From: Xanthomonas arboricola
GTDB taxonomy: Bacteria; Pseudomonadota; Gammaproteobacteria; Xanthomonadales; Xanthomonadaceae
NCBI RefSeq assembly: GCF_003353015.1
Contig: NZ_QREM01000007.1
Location: forward strand, 289,627-338,259
Length of the DNA: 48,633 bases
Reading direction: 5' to 3'
Below are positions 42,116 through 48,633 of this stretch, piece by piece; position 1 is the stretch's first letter, and each line of letters starts with the position of its first letter. The notes beneath the pieces were generated by a model. The model saw nothing but the letters and a program-made list of their open reading frames with translations. It was not told the DNA's origin and did not search any database. The position numbers were made by a program, and so were the translations under genes.

Positions 42116-43525
42116 ATGTCCGTGGAAAATGTTGAAAAGCTGATCAAGGACAACAAGGTCGAGTTTGTCGACCTGCGCTTCGTCGATATGCGTGGTGTAC
42201 AGCAGCACATCACCTTTCCGGCCAACATCATCGAGCCGGCGCTGTTCGAAGAAGGCAAGATGTTCGACGGCAGCTCGATCGCGGGTTGGAAGGGCATCAA
42301 CGAGTCGGACATGGTCCTGCTCCCGGACGCCGGCACTGCGTACCTGGATCCGTTCTTCGCCGATCCGACCATCGTGCTGACCTGCGACATCCTCGATCCG
42401 GCCACCATGCAGAGCTATGAGCGCGACCCGCGCGGCATCGCCAAGCGCGCCGAGGCCTACCTGAAGTCCTCGGGCACCGCCGACCAGGCGTTCTTCGGCC
42501 CGGAGCCGGAATTCTTCATCTTCGATTCGGTGCGCTTTGCCAACGACATGGGCCACACCTTCTTCCAGGTCGGTTCGGAAGAGGCTGCCTGGAACACCGG
42601 CGCCAAGTACGACGGCGGCAACAGCGGCTACCGTCCGGGCGTGAAGGGTGGCTACTTCCCGGTCCCGCCGACCGACACGCTGCACGACCTGCGCGCGGAA
42701 ATGATCAAGACGCTGGAGCAGGTCGGGATCGAGACCGAGGTGCACCACCACGAAGTGGCCACCGCCGGCCAGTGCGAGATCGGCACCAAGTTCAGCTCGC
42801 TGGTGCAGAAGGCCGACGAACTGCTGACGATGAAGTACATCATCAAGAACGTCGCCTACCGCAACGGCAAGACCGCGACCTTCATGCCCAAGCCCATCGT
42901 GGGCGACAACGGCTCGGGCATGCACGTGCACCAGTCGCTGACCAAGGGCGGCGTCAACCTGTTCTCCGGCGACGGCTACGGCGGCCTGTCGCAGATGGCG
43001 CTGTGGTACATCGGCGGCATCTTCAAGCATGCGCGTGCGATCAACGCCTTCTCCAACTCCGGCACCAACAGCTACAAGCGTCTGGTCCCGGGTTATGAGG
43101 CACCGGTGATGCTGGCCTATTCGGCCCGCAACCGCTCGGCTTCGTGCCGCATTCCGTGGGTCACCAACCCGAAGGCGCGCCGGATCGAGATGCGCTTCCC
43201 CGATCCGTTGCAGTCCGGCTACCTGACCTTCACCGCGCTGATGATGGCCGGCCTGGACGGCATCAAGAACCAGATCGACCCGGGCGCCCCGAGCGACAAG
43301 GACCTGTACGACCTGCCGCCGGAAGAAGAGAAGCTGATCCCGCAGGTCTGCTCCAGCCTGGACCAGGCACTGGAGGCGCTGGACAAGGACCGCGAGTTCC
43401 TCAAGGCCGGCGGGGTGATGAGCGACGACTTCATCGACGGCTACATCGCGCTGAAGATGCAGGAAGTCACCAAGTTCCGTGCTGCGACCCACCCGTTGGA
43501 GTACCAGCTGTACTACGGCAACTGA
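42116..43525 (+). CDS. glnA: Type I glutamine synthetase
   Basis: This 469-residue enzyme makes glutamine from glutamate, ammonia and ATP, and is the entry point of nitrogen assimilation. The catalytic patterns [34 protein letters not shown] and MHVHQSL are all present. The adenylylation site is Tyr398 in LYDLPPEE, so activity should be controlled by GlnE. Length equals E. coli GlnA. The upstream NtrC enhancer and sigma-54 promoter indicate induction under nitrogen limitation. Followed by the glnB-amtB and ntrBC genes on the same strand. Confidence 0.98.
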   Translation: MSVENVEKLIKDNKVEFVDLRFVDMRGVQQHITFPANIIEPALFEEGKMFDGSSIAGWKGINESDMVLLPDAGTAYLDPFFADPTIVLTCDILDPATMQSYERDPRGIAKRAEAYLKSSGTADQAFFGPEPEFFIFDSVRFANDMGHTFFQVGSEEAAWNTGAKYDGGNSGYRPGVKGGYFPVPPTDTLHDLRAEMIKTLEQVGIETEVHHHEVATAGQCEIGTKFSSLVQKADELLTMKYIIKNVAYRNGKTATFMPKPIVGDNGSGMHVHQSLTKGGVNLFSGDGYGGLSQMALWYIGGIFKHARAINAFSNSGTNSYKRLVPGYEAPVMLAYSARNRSASCRIPWVTNPKARRIEMRFPDPLQSGYLTFTALMMAGLDGIKNQIDPGAPSDKDLYDLPPEEEKLIPQVCSSLDQALEALDKDREFLKAGGVMSDDFIDGYIALKMQEVTKFRAATHPLEYQLYYGN

Positions 43526-43533
43526 GTTCCACC

Positions 43534-43615
43534 GCGGCGATGGCGGAGGCCCCCCCTCCCACCTTCGCCATCGCCGCACATGTTCGATCGGTCCACGGCA
43601 TCGGCCGTGGACCGA
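43534..43615 (+). other. Two strong stem-loops after glnA
   Basis: The first has perfect 12-bp arms, GCGGCGATGGCG (43534-43545) and CGCCATCGCCGC (43566-43577), around a C-rich loop. The second has perfect 11-bp arms, TCGGTCCACGG (43588-43598) and CCGTGGACCGA (43605-43615), with a six-base loop. Neither is followed by a T-run. They may stabilise the glnA transcript or be part of a leader for glnB. Confidence 0.65.
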
Positions 43616-43747
43616 AGGGGTTTCGAGAGAGCACACAGTTCGCGACGCGCGGGCCTGACCTCTCCCACGAGGCGGATGCATCGGCATCGGCTGAGGTCTG
43701 CGCAATTGCGAACGAGCGGATGCCGGGGTTGGCATCCGGGTGAATGA

Positions 43748-44140
<393 letters not shown>

Positions 44141-44162
44141 GTTCCCCACCTCCGGAGGTCGT

Positions 44163-45605
44163 ATGAAGACAGCTCTGTTTGCCGGGTGGAAAGCCCGGTT
44201 CTATAGCGTGTGCATGCTGATGCTGTTCAGCGCGCTGGTGGTGGGCGGCATGGGCAGCGCGCATGCGCAGTCCACCCCGCAGGTCACCCCGCTGCCGACC
44301 GAGCCGGTCACCACCGAACCGCTGCCGTCGGCGCAGCCGCCCGCCGCCCCGGTGGCCGCCGCCGAGGCCGCGCCGGTGGTGGAGAAGGGCGATGTCGCCT
44401 GGATGCTGACCTCCACGCTGCTGGTGCTGCTGATGGTGGTGCCGGGCCTGGCGTTGTTCTATGGCGGCATGGTGCGCGCCAAGAACGTGTTGTCGGTGCT
44501 GATCCAGGTCGCGGTGGTGTTTTCGCTGCTGACCATCCTGTGGGTGGTGTACGGCTACAGCCTGGCGTTCTCCGGCGAAGGCCCGTGGATCGGCAACCTG
44601 GACAAGGCGCTGCTCAAGGGCGTGACGATCGAGACGTTGGCGGCCACCTTCACCAAGGGTGTCAGCCTGCCGGAATACGTGTTCGTGGCGTTCCAGGCGA
44701 CCTTTGCCGGCATCACCGGTGCGCTGATCGTCGGCGCCTTTGCCGAACGCGCCAAGTTCGCCGCGGTGCTGCTGTTCTCGGTGATCTGGTTCACCTTCGG
44801 CTACCTGCCGCTGGCGCACATGGTCTGGGCCACCGGCGGCTACCTGTTCGGCCTGGGCGCGCTGGATTTTGCCGGCGGCACCGTGGTGCACATCAACGCC
44901 GGTATCGCCGGCCTGGTCGGCGCCTACTTCGTCGGCAAGCGGGCCGGCCTGGGCCGCGAGGCGATCAAGCCGCACAACGTGACCCTGACCTTCGTCGGTG
45001 CCTCGCTGCTGTGGGTGGGCTGGTTCGGCTTCAACGCCGGCTCCAACCTGGAAGCCAATGCCGGTGCGGCGCTGGCCTTCCTCAACACCTTGCTGGCGAC
45101 CGCGGCCGCGATCCTGGGCTGGTCGCTGACCGAGAAGATCATCAAGGGCAAGTCGTCCGCGCTGGGTGTGGCCTCGGGCATGGTCGCCGGCCTGGTCGGC
45201 ATCACTCCGGCCTGCGGCACGGTGGGTCCGTTCGGTGCGATCGTCATCGGCCTGGCCGCCGGCGTGCTGTGCGTCTGGGGCGTCACCGGCCTGAAGCGCC
45301 TGCTGGGTGCGGACGACAGCCTGGACGTGTTCGGCGTGCATGGCCTGGGCGGCATCATCGGCGCGATCCTGACCGGTGTGTTCTCGGCCGCTTCGCTGGG
45401 CGGCCAGAAGGGCGGCGACTACGACATCGTGCACCAGGTCGGCATCCAGGCGCTGGGCGTGGGCATCACCCTGGTGTGGATCGGCGTGGTGTCGGTGGTG
45501 GGCTTTTTGGTCGCCAAGCTGGTGTTCGGCCTGCGCGTCAGCGAGGAAGCCGAACGCGAGGGCCTGGATATCACCTCGCACGGCGAAGCGGCATACGAGT
45601 CCTGA
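44163..45605 (+). CDS. amtB: Ammonium transporter AmtB
   Basis: A 480-residue ammonium channel with an N-terminal signal-like segment (to SAHA, about 36) and a Pro/Ala/Glu-rich spacer (about 37-72) before eleven membrane spans. The twin-His pore residues are in PLAHMVW and VFGVHGLGGIIG. The Pro-rich periplasmic N-terminal spacer is longer than in E. coli AmtB. ATG 44163 has GGAGG five bases upstream. It probably shares a transcript with glnB, whose product would block it after ammonium shock. Confidence 0.96.
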   Translation: MKTALFAGWKARFYSVCMLMLFSALVVGGMGSAHAQSTPQVTPLPTEPVTTEPLPSAQPPAAPVAAAEAAPVVEKGDVAWMLTSTLLVLLMVVPGLALFYGGMVRAKNVLSVLIQVAVVFSLLTILWVVYGYSLAFSGEGPWIGNLDKALLKGVTIETLAATFTKGVSLPEYVFVAFQATFAGITGALIVGAFAERAKFAAVLLFSVIWFTFGYLPLAHMVWATGGYLFGLGALDFAGGTVVHINAGIAGLVGAYFVGKRAGLGREAIKPHNVTLTFVGASLLWVGWFGFNAGSNLEANAGAALAFLNTLLATAAAILGWSLTEKIIKGKSSALGVASGMVAGLVGITPACGTVGPFGAIVIGLAAGVLCVWGVTGLKRLLGADDSLDVFGVHGLGGIIGAILTGVFSAASLGGQKGGDYDIVHQVGIQALGVGITLVWIGVVSVVGFLVAKLVFGLRVSEEAEREGLDITSHGEAAYES

Positions 45606-45612
45606 GCATGCA

Positions 45613-45679
45613 CACCCGCGGCCACACTGCCGCGGGTGGCGCAACGACCCGGCCGGGAAAGCCTCGCCGGGTCCGTTTT
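45613..45679 (+). terminator. Tandem stem-loops and terminator after amtB
   Basis: A perfect 10-bp stem (CACCCGCGGC, 45613-45622, and GCCGCGGGTG, 45629-45638) is followed by an 8-bp stem (GACCCGGC, 45646-45653, and GCCGGGTC, 45666-45673) and then CGTTTT. The second part resembles an intrinsic terminator, separating amtB from ntrBC. The rest of the gap to 45853 shows no gene. Confidence 0.65.
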
Positions 45680-45853
45680 CCCCCGCCGCCGCGCCGGCTG
45701 CGGACCAACTGCCGAGGTGCCTGCATGACCAGCCCCACGCCCGTGACGGTCGGCGCGGACGCCCGCTGGATCGGTGCGACCTGCTGCCGTCCGGCCCCGA
45801 TTCCCCGCATGCATGCTTCGCTTTGCGCGCCACCCGCGCAGGTCGAGCGTGCT

Positions 45854-45870
45854 TGCACTAAATTGGTGCA
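45854..45870. promoter_or_regulatory. NtrC site abutting the ntrB start codon
   Basis: TGCACTAAATTGGTGCA matches TGCACC-N5-GGTGCA at all but one base. It ends at the base before ATG 45871. Placement suggests that phosphorylated NtrC represses its own operon, as at E. coli glnLp. Confidence 0.8.
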
Positions 45871-46926
45871 ATGCTGATGTCCTCGTCCCTTCCATCGCTC
45901 GACAGCCTGGGCACACCGGTGGCCTGGGCCGATCGCGAGGGTCGCGTGCTGGGGGTCAATCCCGCCTTCGCACGCTGGCTCGGGGTCAGTGTGCGGCGCC
46001 TGGTCGATCAACCGCTGGCCGCGCTGGAGGTACAGGGCGATGCGCTGGCCCGCTTCCTGCTCAACGACGAGCGCGACGTGCTGCGCCTGCACCGGCTGGC
46101 TTTGGGCCTGCCCAATGACGCCCCGCGTTTTGCCGAAGGCTGGCTGTCGCGGCTGGACGATGGCGGCTGGCTGCTGGAAACCCACCCGGTCGACGAATTC
46201 CCCGCGCTGGACCCCACCCATGCGCTGCCCAATGCCTTGAGCGCCGCGCTCAAGGGCCTGGCGCACGAACTGCGCAATCCGCTGGCCGGGCTCAAGGGCG
46301 CGGCGCAGTTGCTGGCGCGGCGCTCGGCCGGGCGCGACGAGGACGAGCGCGAGCTGATCGAGTTGATCGGCACCGAAATCGAACGCCTCAATACCCTGCT
46401 CGAACGCCTGCTCTCGCCCACGCCGGCGCGCCCGCACGACCGCCTCAACATCCATGTCGTGCTCGAGCGCGTATTGCGCCTGGCCGAAGCCGAGGGCGGC
46501 TGGTCGGTGCAGGTGCAGCGCGACTACGACCCCAGCATTCCCGACATCCTCGGCGACGGCGACCGCCTGACCCAGGCGGTGTGGAACCTGGTGCGCAACG
46601 CGTTCCAGGCCGGCGCCACCCGCGTGACCCTGCGCACCCGCGTCGAGCACGGCCAGCGCATCCGCGACCGCGTGCATGCGATGTCGCTGCGGCTGGAAAT
46701 CATCGACGACGGCGGCGGCGTGCCCGAGGAACTGGCCGAGCACCTGTTCCTGCCGCTGGTCAGCGGGCGCGCCGAAGGCAGCGGCCTGGGCCTGGCGCTG
46801 GCCCAGCAGGTCTCGCGCGAACACCACGGCACGCTGACCTACCGCTCGCGGCCGGGGCATACCGTCTTCACCCTGCTGTTGCCCGAGCTGGCCGGCGATC
46901 ACGACAAGGAGCATCTGCATGGCTGA
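45871..46926 (+). CDS. ntrB: Nitrogen regulation sensor kinase NtrB (GlnL)
   Basis: A 351-residue soluble histidine kinase without membrane spans. A PAS domain (about 8-75) precedes the dimerisation helix with AHELRNPLAG (phosphorylated His132). The ATPase domain has the N-box NLVRNAFQAG near 240, DDGGGVP and SGLGLALAQQ. Length equals E. coli NtrB. P-II binding decides between kinase and phosphatase activity. Start is ATG 45871 or 45877, neither with a good Shine-Dalgarno; the NtrC site occupies that position. The stop overlaps ntrC by eight bases, so the two are coupled. Confidence 0.95.
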   Translation: MLMSSSLPSLDSLGTPVAWADREGRVLGVNPAFARWLGVSVRRLVDQPLAALEVQGDALARFLLNDERDVLRLHRLALGLPNDAPRFAEGWLSRLDDGGWLLETHPVDEFPALDPTHALPNALSAALKGLAHELRNPLAGLKGAAQLLARRSAGRDEDERELIELIGTEIERLNTLLERLLSPTPARPHDRLNIHVVLERVLRLAEAEGGWSVQVQRDYDPSIPDILGDGDRLTQAVWNLVRNAFQAGATRVTLRTRVEHGQRIRDRVHAMSLRLEIIDDGGGVPEELAEHLFLPLVSGRAEGSGLGLALAQQVSREHHGTLTYRSRPGHTVFTLLLPELAGDHDKEHLHG

Positions 46927-48349
46927 GGCCGCCGCCGCATCCCACCATATCTGGGTGGTCGACGACGACCGTTCGGTCCGCTTCGTGCTGTCCACCGCCT
47001 TGCGCGATGCCGGCTACGCGGTGGATGGTTTCGAGAGCGCCGCCGCCGCGTTGCAGGCACTGGCGATGCGGCCCACTCCGGATCTGCTGTTCACCGACGT
47101 GCGCATGCCCGGCGAAGACGGCCTGAGCCTGCTCGACAAGCTCAAGTCCAGGCACCCGCAACTGCCGGTGATCGTGATGTCGGCCTACACCGACGTCGCC
47201 AGCACCGCCGGCGCCTTCCGCGGCGGCGCACACGAGTTCCTGTCCAAGCCCTTCGATCTGGACGATGCGGTGGCCCTGGCCGCACGCGCGCTACCCGATG
47301 CCGATGCCGGTGTCGAAGAGATCATCGGCGCACCGTTGGCGGAAGGCTCGGCGGCGCTGATCGGCGACACCCCGGCGATGCAGGCGCTGTTCCGCGCGAT
47401 CGGACGTCTCGCACAGGCGCCGCTGTCGGTGCTGATCAACGGCGAAACCGGCACCGGCAAGGAACTGGTCGCGCGCGCGCTGCACAACGAGTCGCCGCGC
47501 GCGCGCAAACCCTTCGTCGCGCTCAATACCGCTGCCATTCCGGCGGAGCTGCTGGAAAGCGAGTTGTTCGGCCACGAAACCGGCGCCTTCACCGGCGCCA
47601 CCAAACGCCACATCGGCCGCTTCGAACAGGCCGATGGCGGCACGCTGTTCCTGGACGAGATCGGCGACATGCCGCTGCCGTTGCAGACCCGTTTGCTGCG
47701 CGTCCTGGCCGAGAACGAATTCTTCCGTGTCGGCGGGCGCGAGTTGATCCGCGTCGATGTGCGCGTGATCGCCGCCACCCACCAGGACCTGGAGGCGCTG
47801 GTCGAACAAGGCCGCTTCCGTGCCGACCTGCTGCATCGCCTGGACGTGGTACGTCTGCAATTGCCGCCGTTGCGCGAGCGCCGCGGCGACATCGCGCAAC
47901 TGGCCGAAAATTTCCTGGCCATGGCCGGGCGCAAGCTCGACATGCTGCCCAAGCGGCTGTCCTCGGCCGCACTGGAACAACTGCGCCACTACGATTGGCC
48001 GGGCAACGTGCGCGAACTGGAAAACGTGTGCTGGCGCCTGGCGGCCCTGGCCACTGCCGACATCATCGACGTGGTCGACGTGGAATCGGCACTGGCACGC
48101 GGTGGCCGCCGCCAGCGCGCCGGCCGGGGCGACGGGCAATGGGACGAGATGCTCTCCAGCTGGGCCGCGCAACGGCTGAGCGAAGGTGCCCAGGGCCTGC
48201 ATGCCGAAGCGCGCGAACGCCTGGACAAGACCCTGCTCGAAGCCGCCCTGCAACTGACCCAGGGCCGCCGCGCCGAAGCCGCCGCACGCCTGGGCCTGGG
48301 CCGCAACACCGTCACCCGCAAGCTTGGCCCGGGACGCAAGCGCCGCTGA
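46919..48349 (+). CDS. ntrC: Nitrogen regulation response regulator NtrC (GlnG)
   Basis: A 476-residue sigma-54 activator. The receiver domain (about 10-125) has acidic DDD near 15, phosphorylated Asp60 and Lys near 109. The AAA+ domain (about 146-380) has Walker A GETGTGKE near 176, the sigma-54 contact loop GAFTGA (222-227) and FLDEIGDMPL. The C-terminal Fis-type HTH (RRAEAAARLGLGRNTVTRKL) binds enhancer palindromes such as those before glnA and ntrB. ATG 46919 overlaps the end of ntrB. Assignment firm. Confidence 0.97.
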   Translation: MAEAAAASHHIWVVDDDRSVRFVLSTALRDAGYAVDGFESAAAALQALAMRPTPDLLFTDVRMPGEDGLSLLDKLKSRHPQLPVIVMSAYTDVASTAGAFRGGAHEFLSKPFDLDDAVALAARALPDADAGVEEIIGAPLAEGSAALIGDTPAMQALFRAIGRLAQAPLSVLINGETGTGKELVARALHNESPRARKPFVALNTAAIPAELLESELFGHETGAFTGATKRHIGRFEQADGGTLFLDEIGDMPLPLQTRLLRVLAENEFFRVGGRELIRVDVRVIAATHQDLEALVEQGRFRADLLHRLDVVRLQLPPLRERRGDIAQLAENFLAMAGRKLDMLPKRLSSAALEQLRHYDWPGNVRELENVCWRLAALATADIIDVVDVESALARGGRRQRAGRGDGQWDEMLSSWAAQRLSEGAQGLHAEARERLDKTLLEAALQLTQGRRAEAAARLGLGRNTVTRKLGPGRKRR

Positions 48350-48370
48350 TTAGCCCACACCCGCAGTCGA

Positions 48371-48410
48371 TCCCCTCTACCGCCTGCGGGAGCAGGGTTG
48401 GGGTGAGGGG
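48371..48410. repeat. Dispersed hairpin repeat, family A
   Basis: A diverged copy (CCCCTCTACCGCCTGCGGGAG then GGGTTGGGGTGAGGG) 20 bases after ntrC, matching 122-160. Confidence 0.65.
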
Positions 48411-48484
48411 GCCTGCGAAGAGCCGTACTGCGCGCGCAGGTGGTCAGGCCAAGCAGCGAACCAGGCAGGATTGACGCGCATCAC

Positions 48485-48516
48485 GCCGGCAAGCGCGTAT
48501 GCGCCGGCCGTTTTTT
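48485..48516 (+). terminator. Probable intrinsic terminator after ntrC
   Basis: GCCGGC (48485-48490) and GCCGGC (48503-48508), with an alternative inner GCGC/GCGC stem, are followed by CG and six T (48511-48516). It lies about 135 bp past the ntrC stop and would end the ntrBC transcript. Confidence 0.7.
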
Positions 48517-48558
48517 GCTAGCACGTGCCCCGGTCCCGATTATCTGGCGACGCACGAG

Positions 48559-48606
48559 GCCCCCATCCGCCCTTCGGGTACCTTCCCCCGCACGCGGGAG
48601 AAGGCA
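48559..48606. repeat. Dispersed hairpin repeat, family B
   Basis: CCCCCATCCGCCCTTCGGGT followed by ACCTTCCCCCG and CGGGAGAAGGC, matching 3287-3329. The natural sequence ends shortly after it. Confidence 0.7.
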
Positions 48607-48614
48607 AGGGCGCG

Positions 48615-48633
48615 CTGTCTCTTATACACATCT
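48615..48633. other. Tn5 mosaic end / Nextera adapter (library artefact)
   Basis: CTGTCTCTTATACACATCT is exactly the reverse complement of the 19-bp Tn5 transposase mosaic end used in tagmentation libraries. It ends the window, so it is untrimmed adapter at a contig end, not chromosomal DNA. Confidence 0.97.

Noticed and set aside
48615..48633. Genuine Tn5-family transposon end
   Set aside because: It is exactly the synthetic mosaic end rather than a natural IS50 outside or inside end, and it coincides with the contig terminus.

Overview
This GC-rich window reads as a chromosomal contig from a plant-associated gammaproteobacterium, most probably Xanthomonas. The case rests on a pectin/oligogalacturonide catabolic block, a TonB-dependent receptor, GTAG-type REP elements, heptad C-tract arrays and the gene orders seen. 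No rRNA, tRNA, CRISPR, prophage or insertion sequence is visible. The last 19 bases match the Tn5/Nextera mosaic end, so the right edge is a sequencing-library artefact at a contig end. The left edge lies in a dispersed hairpin repeat.

Layout, left to right. 0.4-4.5 kb: pectin catabolism (kduI, kduD, an RpiB/LacAB-type isomerase, a secreted rhamnogalacturonan-acetylesterase-like SGNH hydrolase fused to a cupin), with genes separated by hairpin repeats. 4.7-9.6 kb: a DUF2442-DUF4375 protein, phenylalanine hydroxylase divergent from an Lrp/AsnC regulator, and a siderophore-type TonB receptor behind a Fur-box-like sequence. 10-15.6 kb: patatin-like lipoprotein, GYF_2-AIM24 protein, ABC ATPase, fatty acid desaturase and a small periplasmic EF-hand protein. 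15.6-21.7 kb: a compact island that looks devoted to ergothioneine. It has an OpuCA-type ATPase, a fused binding-protein/permease, a divergent class-V PLP enzyme (EgtE-like), egtB, egtD and a DUF3253 protein. 22-26.5 kb: a 1235-residue fused indolepyruvate:ferredoxin oxidoreductase and a divergent periplasmic TPR protein. 26.5-38.3 kb: an AEC transporter, a periplasmic unknown, the tight four-gene set parA-like/sixA/yceI/phospholipase-D lipoprotein, a thioesterase, an acyltransferase, a YheT-type hydrolase and a large TPR protein. 39.3-41.9 kb: a YbhB-type protein, a META-DUF4377 lipoprotein and uppP. 42.1-48.3 kb: the nitrogen-control locus glnA-glnB(K)-amtB-ntrB-ntrC.

The nitrogen locus is the best-supported regulatory unit. 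Two palindromic NtrC sites and a sigma-54 -24/-12 element precede glnA. A third NtrC-type site touches the ntrB start codon, which suggests autoregulation. Hairpins and a terminator-like element separate glnA from glnB, and others separate amtB from ntrB. The most interesting functional hypothesis is the ergothioneine island: a transporter of the betaine/ergothioneine class next to egtBD, with its binding domain placed before the permease, the reverse of the usual fusion order. Intergenic DNA is unusually repeat-rich: GTAG REP pairs (one set tandemly amplified four times), a 19-bp VNTR, a 151-bp tandem duplication, two heptad arrays with G-quadruplex potential on the minus strand, and several copies of two hairpin repeats.
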